Assembly (NCBI GenBank): GCA_963805715.1
Contig: CAWDVK010000006.1
Coordinates: 62,001-126,000 of the forward strand
Source of the DNA: CAWDVK01 sp963805715
GTDB taxonomy: Bacteria; Actinomycetota; Actinomycetes; Streptosporangiales; Streptosporangiaceae
Reading direction: 5' to 3'
DNA length: 64,000 bases
Every line of letters starts with the position of its first letter. Within the stretch, counting starts at the first letter, position 1. The notes under the pieces were generated by a model, which saw only the letters and a list, made by a program, of their open reading frames with translations, ran no database searches and was not told the DNA's origin. Both the position numbers and the translations under genes were made by a program. Positions 26,678-34,830 of this stretch are shown piece by piece.

Positions 26678-27163
26678 CTACCGGTCGAGCACCGCGGCGT
26701 CGGTGACGGTGACGATGCCGACGAGCAGCTGCACCCGGGTGGTGACCTTGATCCGGATGATCGACAGGACCAGGAACAGCGCCAGGCCGATGAAGAAGAA
26801 CAGGATCCACAGCTTCGGGTTGAGGCCGAGCAGGTTCGCGGCCAGGTAGCCGACACCCGACATGGTCATCGGCACGAAGCAGATCATGCCGAAGAAGTAG
26901 AGTCAGCCGGCCATGAAGCCGGCCCCGGTGCCGAGGCTGCGGCTGGCATAGGTGTAGGCGTAGCCGGCCGATGCCATCCGGCGGGTGAACCCGATGACGA
27001 CGAACGCCAGCGCCAGGCACGCGACGCCGCCGAGCAGGAACGCCAGCGGCGTGGAGCCGCCGCTGACCGCCGCCACCCCGGACACGTTGAGCAGCATCGC
27101 CATGCCGGGGGCGAGCAGACAGGAGACAGCCCGCCATGTGCCGCCTGCTTGGTTACTGCTCAC
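26678..27163 (-). pseudogene. APC-family amino-acid permease, truncated and interrupted by a stop codon
   Basis: The frame encodes the first helices of an amino-acid/polyamine permease: SCLLAPGMAMLLNVSGVAAV, GGVACLALAFVVIGFTRRM and SAGYAYTYASRSLGTGAGFMAG. A TGA at 26903-26905 stands where the family has Trp (GFMAGW). The same frame then continues LYFFGMICFVPMTMSGVGYLA, LILFFFIGLALFLVLSIIRIKV and stops at 26678. Only about 160 of the usual ~480 residues remain. Its 5' end overlaps the divergent glutamine amidotransferase gene, so the original start is also gone or displaced. Confidence 0.75.
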
Positions 27164-27960
27164 CCGCCGCGGTGGCCCTCGCCGACCTGATGGGCGAGCA
27201 GGAGCTGCGTGACTTCACCGCCCTGTCGTCGCTGCACAGCGACGGCTGGGGAATGGCCTGGTACGACGAGGGCGAGCCCGCGATCCGCAAGTCCCTGGGC
27301 CGGGCGGGCAGCGAGCCGGAGTACGCCCGGCTGACCCGCCGGCCGCTCAGTGATCTCGGCCTGGTGCACCTGCGCTGGGCCACGCCGGGCCTGGCCGTGA
27401 GCGACAGCAACACGCACCCGTTCCGCTATGGCCCGTACGTGCTCGCCCACAACGGCGCCATCCACCCGCAGCACCGCCTGGGCGAGATGCTGCCGCCGGA
27501 GTGGGAGCGGCAGCTCGGCGGGACGACCGACAGCGAGCGGTATTTCCTGCACCTGATGTGGCGGCTGGAGGCGCGCGACGGCGACGTGCTCGCCGCGATC
27601 GCTGACACGACCGACGACATCGAGGCGCGCTTCGGGCCGAACAGCCTGAACGCGATCCTGCTCTCGCCGGGCAAGCTCTACGCCATCTGCTGGCACAACC
27701 CGGCCAAGGTGCCCGGCGAGATGCTCCGCGCCCGCGGCTACGGCGACCGGCCGGATGAGGTCGCCGCCTACTTCGACCTGGCCTACCGGTCGACCGCGGA
27801 TGCGGTCATCGTGGCCAGTTCTGGCTGGCCGATGCCCGGCTGGACGCCGCTGCAGCGCGGCCACGTGCTCGTCGCCGACCGGGCCACCGGCGCCCTGGCC
27901 GTGCTCGCCCTGCCGAGCGGGACCGCGCTGGCGGCCGGCCCGGGCAGCGCACGCGGCTGA
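27136..27960 (+). CDS. Class II glutamine amidotransferase (GATase_4/EgtC-like)
   Basis: A 274-residue Ntn hydrolase. Met is followed by the catalytic Cys2 (MCRLLGYCSP). The glutamine pocket motifs are LHSDGWGMAWYDEG, HLRWATPGLAVSDSNTHPF and YVLAHNGAIHP (the N-G oxyanion element). Stand-alone enzymes of this type include EgtC of ergothioneine synthesis, but no other egt gene is near, so the substrate is open. ATG 27136 follows GGAGA. It overlaps the start of the permease remnant on the other strand. Confidence 0.82.
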   Translation: MCRLLGYCSPAAVALADLMGEQELRDFTALSSLHSDGWGMAWYDEGEPAIRKSLGRAGSEPEYARLTRRPLSDLGLVHLRWATPGLAVSDSNTHPFRYGPYVLAHNGAIHPQHRLGEMLPPEWERQLGGTTDSERYFLHLMWRLEARDGDVLAAIADTTDDIEARFGPNSLNAILLSPGKLYAICWHNPAKVPGEMLRARGYGDRPDEVAAYFDLAYRSTADAVIVASSGWPMPGWTPLQRGHVLVADRATGALAVLALPSGTALAAGPGSARG

Positions 27961-28055
27961 TCCTGGCCGCCTGCGCGGGCTGACTCGGCGCCGAGGGCGG
28001 CCAGCGCTCGCGGCGACCGCGCCGGTTCGGGAGACGCCCCTGTCAGTCTCCCGGC

Positions 28056-28388
28056 TCAGGACAGCCGGGCTGTCCTGGACCTGCGCCACTGCCGGCGCAG
28101 TGGCCGGCGCTCGTCCTCGTCGTAGCCGCCCCAGATGCCGTACTCCTGACTGGTGTCCAGGGCGAACTCCAGGCAGTCCTTCCGCACCGGGCAGCCGGCG
28201 CAGACCGCCTTGGCCTGCTGGATCTCGTCCGTGGCCAGGCCGCTCTTGCCGATCGGGAAGAAGAGCTCGGTGTCGGCATGACGGCAGGCTGCTGACTCGC
28301 GCCAGGAGTCGCGGTCATAGCCGACCGCGGGCACCGGGTGCTGGCGGTCCGCGCCGGCAGCCGGATCGCGGGAATCGGCGATGGTCAC
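28056..28388 (-). CDS. WhiB-family iron-sulfur transcription factor
   Basis: A 110-residue Wbl protein. The four cluster-ligand cysteines are C35, C63, C66 and C72 (AACRHADTELFF, AKAVCAGCPVRKDC), and the G-I-W-G-G turn at 84-88 is intact with a basic C-terminus (RRPLRRQWRRSR) for DNA contact. Wbl proteins bind a [4Fe-4S] cluster, act with the principal sigma factor and respond to O2, NO or redox state. It lies divergent from a MerR-DICT regulator. Resembles the WhiB1/WhiB2 size class. Confidence 0.9.
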   Translation of the reverse strand: MTIADSRDPAAGADRQHPVPAVGYDRDSWRESAACRHADTELFFPIGKSGLATDEIQQAKAVCAGCPVRKDCLEFALDTSQEYGIWGGYDEDERRPLRRQWRRSRTARLS

Positions 28389-28587
28389 GGCTTCCTCCTC
28401 AGCCGGTCATCCCTCCGCAGCACCGTGCCAGCCGGGCAGCTGCGCAGCCGGGCTGGTCACCGCGGCCCGGGCCTGCCCCGGACGGTCCGGTGCCGCGCCG
28501 CGCGGATCCTTTTCTCGGGAACTCCGGCCTGATGATGTGTCTCAGGTGCTACCGTATCATCACTCTGACGAAAGAAGCCTAATCGCC

Positions 28588-29460
28588 ATGATGAAGGTCG
28601 AGGGTGAGGAAGGCAGCGCCGACGCTGACCCGGCCGTGCTGCCGATCAGCGAGGTCTCCCGGCGGACCGGCATTCCCGTCGCCGGGCTGCGCAACTGGGA
28701 GCAGCGCTACCGCCTGCCCCGGCCGCAGCGCTCGGCGGGCGGGCAGCGGCGCTACCGGGAATCCGACTGCGCCCTGCTGGCCGAGGTGCTCCGGGGCCGC
28801 GAGAACGGCCTGTCCCTGCCGGCGGCGATGGCCAGGGCGCTGTCCGGCGCGGACGGCAATCCGCAGACCTCTATCTTCGCCGGGCTCCGGCGCCGCCATC
28901 CTGACCTGCGCGTTCACGTCATGAGCAAGTCAGTCCTGCTCGCGCTGACCCGGGCCATCGAGGATGAGTGCTGTGCCAGTGCGCAGCGGCCGCTGCTGAT
29001 CGGGTCCTTCCAGCGCCAGTGCTTCTACGATGCCGCCAGGGCGCGCTGGACCGACCTGGCCGCCGGCGCCGAGCGGACCGTGGTCTTCGCCGCCTTCGAG
29101 CGCAGCCGCGCCCGGCCCGGCCCGGTGTCGGAGGTGGCGATTGCGGCCAGCTCCCCGATGCGCCGGGAGTGGGCGCTGATCTGCGACGCACCCGACCACC
29201 CGGCGTGCGTCGCCGGCTGGGAACAGCCGGGGCAGGACGAGCGCCGCGACGCTGACCGGATCTTCGAGGTGATCTGGTCCGTTGATCCCCAGGTCGTCCG
29301 CAGCGCCGCGCGGATCGGCGCGGGACTGGCCGCGGCGGCCGTTCCGGAACTGCCCGGCCAGCTGGGCGCCCGGCTGAGCGACGAGGCCCCGCCCGGCTCG
29401 GCCGACCTGCGCCGGGCCAGCGGACTGATCGAGCGCACCGTGGACTACCTGGCCCGCTGA
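28588..29460 (+). CDS. MerR-type regulator with DICT sensory domain
   Basis: A 290-residue protein. Residues ~18-75 form a MerR HTH: LPISEVSRRTGIPVAGLRNWEQRY, RLPRPQRSAGGQRRYRESDC. The rest fits the DICT domain (SKSVLLALTRAIEDECCA, LIGSFQRQCFYDAARARWTDLAAGA), found in light- or redox-linked actinobacterial and cyanobacterial regulators. Two adjacent ATGs occur at 28588 and 28591, with a weak AAAGAAG upstream. The divergent WhiB neighbour suggests a shared stress or light response. Confidence 0.82.
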   Translation: MMKVEGEEGSADADPAVLPISEVSRRTGIPVAGLRNWEQRYRLPRPQRSAGGQRRYRESDCALLAEVLRGRENGLSLPAAMARALSGADGNPQTSIFAGLRRRHPDLRVHVMSKSVLLALTRAIEDECCASAQRPLLIGSFQRQCFYDAARARWTDLAAGAERTVVFAAFERSRARPGPVSEVAIAASSPMRREWALICDAPDHPACVAGWEQPGQDERRDADRIFEVIWSVDPQVVRSAARIGAGLAAAAVPELPGQLGARLSDEAPPGSADLRRASGLIERTVDYLAR

Positions 29461-29530
29461 TGGGACGACGAGGGAACCCGGCAGCACGGATCAGGCCCCG
29501 CCATATCGGGACCTCCGTCACACTGTCGTC

Positions 29531-30775
29531 ATGGAAACGGCTGCCGAGAGCCATCTGCGGCTGCTCGCGAAACAGGCCGTCGCCCTCGCGGAGCCAGGTG
29601 ATGAGTTCGCGGCCGCATGGGCCAGCCTGCACGCCGTCGCGCACGCCTGCACGATGCTCGGCCTGATCACCGGCCCGGCGGCTGAGGCGGTGCTCACCGC
29701 GGCAAGCGCGGCGGTGACCGCACGCGGGCTGCCCGCGTCCTGGCTGCCCGGCCGGCCCGCTGGTGACGACAGCTGGCAGCGGCGCAGCCGCGGCCCAGCC
29801 GGGCTGCGCTGGACCCCGCGCGTAGTGGCGCCGGGCCCCGCGCGGTTAGCCACCGCCGTCGCGGACCTGAGATTCGGCTGGCTGCGGCTGAGCCGCGGCG
29901 GCCTGCGGTTCCCGCTGCAGGCGATGTCGCCCGGCACCGGCCTGCTGGTCCGGCACGCCGGCCTGGCGCTGGCGGAGGTGTCCCTGGCCGATGACGCCGG
30001 ACGGCGGTACCAGATGTACTGGGACCGCGGCAGCGGAACCGCCCGGCACTGGGTCGGCGAGGTCGTCGCGCGGCCGGCGCCGCCGGCGGATGCCGGCTGG
30101 CTCGAGTTCCGTGCCCTCGGCTCTCCGGCCGCCGCCCGCGTGGCCGTCGGGGCGCCGCGGCCCGGGCCGGCGGGCCCGGCGGACCCGCCATGGCCGACCG
30201 CAGCTGAGTGTTACCTGGCGCTGCTCTGCGCTCAGGACCCGCCGCCAGCGATCGGCCGCAGCCGCGGGCGGCAGGTCGCCGCGGCCGTCGCCGAGGCCCT
30301 GTACTTCACCGGCGCGATCCCGCCGGACAGCCCGCTGCTACGCCGGGCGCTCGGCCGGGCCAGGCGCTCCACGCGACCGGCGCGGCTGGCCGCGTGGCCC
30401 GATCCTGTCCGCCAGGGCATGCAGCCCGACGTGCAGATCGCGGTCTGCGCCGCACTCCCCTTCGCGGGCTCCGCGGTAGTGATCGAGGGCCTCTGCGGCT
30501 GGGGCGAGCACATTCAGCTGCTCCTGTACGGCTGGCCCTGGACGCAGGGCGACTGCTGGCCGGCGGCCATCCCGGCCTTCACCGTCCGGGTCGTCGATGA
30601 CCAGGGCGGCGAGCACGTCGGGCGGCTGGGTGGCTGGACCGGATACGGCGAGGGCGAGGGCCGCGGCGAGTTCACGCTCTGGCCGGCCGTGCTGGCCAGA
30701 GTGCGCAGGCTGCGGGTCATCGTCAGCACGCTCTGGGAGGCGGCCTGGGCGGACATCGAGCTGCCGCCCCGGTAG
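29531..30775 (+). CDS. Hypothetical 414-residue protein
   Basis: A 414-residue acidic/neutral protein with consistent coding bias. The first ~70 residues are helical (LRLLAKQAVALAEPG, SLHAVAHACTMLGLITGPAA). The centre and end contain beta-rich text with many Trp (HIQLLLYGWPWTQGDCWPA, RLGGWTGYGEGEGRGEFTLWP, STLWEAAWADIELPP). No signal peptide or known domain is recognised. It starts 70 bases after the MerR-DICT gene and may be co-transcribed with it. It could be a ligand-sensing or carbohydrate-binding protein, but nothing proves this. Confidence 0.7.
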   Translation: METAAESHLRLLAKQAVALAEPGDEFAAAWASLHAVAHACTMLGLITGPAAEAVLTAASAAVTARGLPASWLPGRPAGDDSWQRRSRGPAGLRWTPRVVAPGPARLATAVADLRFGWLRLSRGGLRFPLQAMSPGTGLLVRHAGLALAEVSLADDAGRRYQMYWDRGSGTARHWVGEVVARPAPPADAGWLEFRALGSPAAARVAVGAPRPGPAGPADPPWPTAAECYLALLCAQDPPPAIGRSRGRQVAAAVAEALYFTGAIPPDSPLLRRALGRARRSTRPARLAAWPDPVRQGMQPDVQIAVCAALPFAGSAVVIEGLCGWGEHIQLLLYGWPWTQGDCWPAAIPAFTVRVVDDQGGEHVGRLGGWTGYGEGEGRGEFTLWPAVLARVRRLRVIVSTLWEAAWADIELPPR

Positions 30776-32320
30776 CTAGCTGTCCTGCGACCCGTGGAGG
30801 ATGGCCACGACCTGCGCCAGCGCCTGGTCGTCACCGACGTTGCCGGCGAAGACCACGTAGGGCAGCCCGATCGCGGCAGGCGCCGCATCAACCGGGTGCA
30901 GCACCGAGATCATGCCGGGGAACAGCTGGCCGGCCACCTCGGCGCGCCGGATGCCCAGGCCGTGCAGCGCCACGTCATGCGCGGTGATGCCGCCCTTGGC
31001 CACGACCCAGGCCGGCCGCGCGGCCAGGGCCGCGGCGGCGATGCCGGACAGGGCGGCCGATATCTGGCGGCCGATCTCCAGGTCGCCTTCCCCATGGCCG
31101 GATCCCGCGCCGCCGGAACCGCCGCCGCCGGACCCGCCGTCCGCCAGGACGGTCCGGCTCGTGTACAGCAGCACGTCGGACCGGCCCGGTGCTCCGGTCA
31201 GCAGCGCGTCGGCGACCCGGCGCTCCGCCGCTTCCACCACGTCGCTGCCGCCGCTGACGACGGCGGCTGCGTCGAGTTCCACCTCGACGGTGCCGCCCAG
31301 CGCACGCAGCGCGGCCAGCTGCCGGCTCGTCTGGCCGACGTGGGATCCGACCACGATCAGGCCGTGCCCGGCGCGGCGTCCGGCCGGCCAGATATCCGCG
31401 CCGCGCAGCGGCGCCCTGGGCGGCTGGCCGAGCAGCGCCCGGACGAACGAGGGCCCGGTGCGGAACAGGAACGACTGGCCAGCCCGCTCGGCCTGCAGCA
31501 CGGCGCAGGCCACCGTCTCCAGGTCGGAGTACTCGGTGGCGTTGATGACGGCCCAGCCGCCGTTTCGCATGCCGGCCAGCAGCTGGCGGACCCGGGCGGG
31601 GCCGCCGAGCCTGATGTCAGCCAGGCCGATGCTGGCCACGGCACTGGCCTCGATCCCGCCGCCGCTCTTCTCGGCCAGGAAGTCCCGCAGATCCGATGCG
31701 CGGTAGCCGAAGACGGGATCGCGCGCGAACTCGGTCTGGCCCGCCGGCACCAGGCCGCCGCCCGTCCGGGCCCACTGGATGTCAGCCGCGGTCATCCGGC
31801 CGGCCTTGAGGAACGCGGGGACCAGCAGCACCGCGTCGAAGCCGCTGCCGAGCGCCTCCCGGCGGGCCGCCTGCAGCGCCGCCACCTCGGCCAGCACGTG
31901 CCCGCGCAGGGTCGAGTCACTGCGGCTGATCAGCTGGATCCGGGCGCCGCGCCGCCCGGCGATGGCGAGCAGGGTGCGAGCAGCCCGCATGGTCAGCTCG
32001 ACCGCGGCCGGCTCGTCCAGGCTGCGCGTGTTCGTCAGCACGAAGCAGGTTCCGGCCGAGGCGGCCAGCGCGGCCTGGCAGGCGTCCTCGTGCAGCACGG
32101 TCACGACCTGGACATCGTGCACCGACTGCGACCCGGTGGGGTCATCGTCGAGCACGCCCAGCAGCAGGCCGTCCTGCGCCCGCATCGCGCGGATGGACGC
32201 GCGCAGGGCCTCGTCGTCCGGCCGCGGCGCGGGCAGCGCGGCGAAAACCTCGGACGCGGACGGCAGGCTGTCTGGCAGCAACCTGACCTTCCCCTCGTCA
32301 GCCAGTTCGGGGCTGAGCAC
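30776..32320 (-). CDS. Four-carbon acid sugar kinase family protein (DUF1537/OtnK-DenK type)
   Basis: A 514-residue member of the family that phosphorylates D-threonate, D-erythronate or related acids with ATP. The N-terminal substrate domain has LLGVLDDDPTGSQSVHDVQV (DDxTG) and TNTRSL plus LISRSDSTLRGH. The C-terminal nucleotide domain has GLIVVGSHVGQTSRQL and VAKGGITAHDVALHGLG. A Gly/Ser linker of ~18 residues near 405-422 is an unusual insertion. GTG 32320 is the start. Divergent, 83 bases away, is a sugar-acid dehydrogenase; the pair resembles D-erythronate catabolism loci. Confidence 0.85.
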   Translation of the reverse strand: MLSPELADEGKVRLLPDSLPSASEVFAALPAPRPDDEALRASIRAMRAQDGLLLGVLDDDPTGSQSVHDVQVVTVLHEDACQAALAASAGTCFVLTNTRSLDEPAAVELTMRAARTLLAIAGRRGARIQLISRSDSTLRGHVLAEVAALQAARREALGSGFDAVLLVPAFLKAGRMTAADIQWARTGGGLVPAGQTEFARDPVFGYRASDLRDFLAEKSGGGIEASAVASIGLADIRLGGPARVRQLLAGMRNGGWAVINATEYSDLETVACAVLQAERAGQSFLFRTGPSFVRALLGQPPRAPLRGADIWPAGRRAGHGLIVVGSHVGQTSRQLAALRALGGTVEVELDAAAVVSGGSDVVEAAERRVADALLTGAPGRSDVLLYTSRTVLADGGSGGGGSGGAGSGHGEGDLEIGRQISAALSGIAAAALAARPAWVVAKGGITAHDVALHGLGIRRAEVAGQLFPGMISVLHPVDAAPAAIGLPYVVFAGNVGDDQALAQVVAILHGSQDS

Positions 32321-32403
32321 CTACGATCACAGTAGTCGGCCTGAGGGGCCCGGCCGGGCAGCACGGGAGCGGCAGCACCGGACGCGCACAGAACGGAGGC
32401 GAC

Positions 32404-33414
32404 GTGGCAGCCGAGGCGAGCGTCGTGGTCACCGGGGGCGCCGGCTTCCTGGGCTCCCGGCTGGCCCGGTCGCTGCTGGCCGCGGGCGCGCTGGACGTGG
32501 CGGGCAGCGGCGCGCGACCGCTGGCCCGGCTGGCGCTGCTCGACCAGGCGCCGGCCCCGCCGGACCTGGAGTCCGACGAGCGGGTGAGCGTGATCCGCGG
32601 GGACCTCGGCGAGCTGCTGGCGCCCGGCGGTCCCGGCCGGGGCGCGCTGACCGGCGCGGATGTAGTCTTCCATCTCGCCGCCGCGGTCAGCGCGGAATGC
32701 GAGGCGGACTTCGACCTGGGCATGCGGGCCAACCTGCACGCCACCGAGACGCTGCTGGGGGCGTGCCGCGCGGCCGGGACGAACCCGGTCGTGGTGTTCG
32801 CGAGTTCCGTGGCCGTCTTCGGGGCCTCGGCCGACCATCCGCTCCCGGCGGTGGTGAACGATCACACGCTGCCGAACCCGCAGTCCAGCTACGGGGCGCA
32901 GAAGGTCATCGGCGAGCAGCTGCTGGCCGACTACGCCCGCAAGGGCTTCCTGCGCGGGCGCGCTATCCGGCTGATGACGGTCAGCGTGCGGCCAGGCCGG
33001 CCGAACGCGGCGGCGTCCGGCTTCCTGTCGGGCATCATCCGGGAGCCGCTCGCGGGCAGCCGCGCGGTCTGCCCGGTCGGCCCGCAGACCGAGGTCGCGC
33101 TGGCCTCGCCGGCCCGGGCCATCGACGGCCTGCTCCGCGCGGCCACCTCATCCGAGCAGGCCTGGGGCGGCCGCAGCGCGGTCAACCTGCCGGCCCTCAC
33201 CCTGACGGTCGCCGACATGGTGGCCGCGCTGCAGCGCGTGGCCGGGCCCGAAGTCAGCGCCCTGATCGACTGGGTGCCCGACCCGGCGGTGGCGGCCATC
33301 GTGACCGGCTGGCCGGCCCGGTTCCGGATCGGCCGGGCGGCCCGGCTGGGCCTGGCTCCCGACCCGGATTTCGACTCCGTCATCAGGATGCACCTGGCCG
33401 AGACCGGGCGCTGA
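32404..33414 (+). CDS. NAD-dependent epimerase/dehydratase, DenD-like (D-erythronate dehydrogenase group)
   Basis: A 336-residue extended SDR with GTG start and GGAGG upstream. Cofactor motif VVTGGAGFLGSRLARSL at residues 8-24; D-L-G near 68; VFHLAAAVSAECEADFDLG; catalytic S in FASSVAVFGA and Y-x-x-x-K in SSYGAQKVIGEQL. PLPAVVNDHTLPNPQSSYGAQK is typical of the DenD family, which oxidises D-erythronate or similar acids at C2. Divergent transcription with the acid sugar kinase supports a dehydrogenase-kinase pathway; the third enzyme is not in the window. Confidence 0.83.
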   Translation: MAAEASVVVTGGAGFLGSRLARSLLAAGALDVAGSGARPLARLALLDQAPAPPDLESDERVSVIRGDLGELLAPGGPGRGALTGADVVFHLAAAVSAECEADFDLGMRANLHATETLLGACRAAGTNPVVVFASSVAVFGASADHPLPAVVNDHTLPNPQSSYGAQKVIGEQLLADYARKGFLRGRAIRLMTVSVRPGRPNAAASGFLSGIIREPLAGSRAVCPVGPQTEVALASPARAIDGLLRAATSSEQAWGGRSAVNLPALTLTVADMVAALQRVAGPEVSALIDWVPDPAVAAIVTGWPARFRIGRAARLGLAPDPDFDSVIRMHLAETGR

Positions 33415-33433
33415 CCCGATCCCCGCCCCCGCC

Positions 33434-33880
33434 CTAGCGGGTGTCGCCAGGCGGCGTGCCGGGCTGGGCGTCGGCATTGCCGCCGAAGGCCGCCCGCATC
33501 TGGTCCTCCTGCTGCACCGACAGGGACGAGCGGATCAGCTCCATGCCCTGTCCCTGGAAGGCCTCCGCGACGGGACCGATCACCGCATCGGAGCTCAGCA
33601 GGACCAGCGCCGAGGTGCCCGGCGTCATGTCGCCCTTGACCGCCTCGACCGTCGAGCTGTCGATAGTGGCGCCCCTGATCTTGCTGACCAGGGAGGAAAC
33701 CTTGCCGCCCTGGTCGGTGACGTGCTCGTGCGCCACGGGCGCGGCGGCGTACTGCGGCCAGCGGATCACCGTGACATCTTCCACGTCGATGAGGTCCTGG
33801 CCGTCCAGCTGCTTGAGCCGCAGGACCGCCTCGTCCGCCCCCTCGGTGCCGCTGAACCGCCATGCTGTCAGTGCTGACAT
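33434..33880 (-). CDS. DUF1269-like protein lacking the membrane segment
   Basis: A 148-residue protein. It opens like DUF1269 (MSALTAWRFSGTEGADEAVLRLKQL) and ends like it (MTPGTSALVLLSSDAVIGPVAEAF, ELIRSSLSVQQEDQMRAAFGG). The glycine-rich transmembrane hairpin most members have in the middle is absent, replaced by GGKVSSLVSKIRGATIDSS. This may be a soluble subfamily or another internal loss. ATG 33880 has GGGAG eight bases upstream. The family is of unknown function. Confidence 0.72.
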   Translation of the reverse strand: MSALTAWRFSGTEGADEAVLRLKQLDGQDLIDVEDVTVIRWPQYAAAPVAHEHVTDQGGKVSSLVSKIRGATIDSSTVEAVKGDMTPGTSALVLLSSDAVIGPVAEAFQGQGMELIRSSLSVQQEDQMRAAFGGNADAQPGTPPGDTR

Positions 33881-34111
33881 GGGCTGCGCTCCCTTTCCCC
33901 CTGGCCGGAGCATCCGGCCGTGCCGCCGGCAGGCGGGCATCGGCGGCTTGAGTCCCCTGCTCAGTCCTGTTCCCCGGTGGTCACCGGAAACACCCGGGGG
34001 CCGCGCTGCAGGAGGGGCAAGGCCGGGCAAACAGGCAGATCGCGCCCTTATCACGGCCGGGGGCTCCCGGCGGCCCGGCCGCTCCCGGCCGCTCCCGGCC
34101 GGGCCCGGCAG

Positions 34112-34560
34112 GCCGCGCGTGACCTGCAGCAGGTACTCCCTGCGGCTGAGCGGATCGGGGCCTGGCCGCGGCCGGACCGGGGCCAGGCCGCGCACCCGCT
34201 GATAGCGCCCGAACGCGCATTCCAGCACCCCCTCGCCCCGGGTCAGGGCCGGCAGCTGCTGCTGCAGCTCGTGCACCCGGGCGGCCGGAATCTCACCCTC
34301 CGCCAGGCAGAACGAGTCCCGCACCGCTGAACCTGCGGCCACGGCGCGCAGCCGGGCGAGCGCGGCCATGACCGGCCCGAGCGTGTCGGCCGGTATGTCC
34401 AGCCGGAAGTGGGATCGCGCACCGAGCCCATGGGCGCGATGGCGCGGGTCAGCCGGCCGGAGATGCCCGCCAGCACCCGGTCGCAGTCCGCGCCGCCCGG
34501 TCGATCTTGTTCACGAAGATGAGCACGGGAATGCGCAGCCGCTGCAGCGTGCGGTCGCTG
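34112..34560 (-). pseudogene. TetM/OtrA-like ribosomal-protection GTPase, internally deleted
   Basis: Three frames carry successive pieces of an EF-G-like translation GTPase. RTLQRLRIPVLIFVNKIDRA is the G domain with the NKxD motif. RVLAGISGRLTRAIAPMGSVR follows in the next frame after a missing G near 34498. SHFRLDIPADTLGPVMAALARL, ARVHELQQQLPALTRGEGVL and RREYLLQVTRG are the C-terminal domain. About 400 residues of the middle and the P-loop start are gone. It resembles actinobacterial ribosome-protection proteins used for tetracycline tolerance. Non-functional. Confidence 0.72.
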
Positions 34561-34830
34561 ACGTTGCCGGGAGTACAGCAGAAAAGCGGCATAGGGGGCA
34601 ACAGGTTTGCCGCGGGGCCGCCTGCGGCCCTATGACATTCGCCACACTGGGCCCTCACCAGGCACAACGGCGCAGGTCCCGGGGGTAGAAGGACTTTCGG
34701 CCCTTTGCCGCCGGTCATAAAACCAGGCGATACTCAACTGCATGGGTCGCTGGTCGTCGCCATCGGCCAGGTCCTTGGCTGGGACGTGACTGCTATCCGC
34801 GTCTCCCAGCCCGATGCAGGGGAGACCGCG

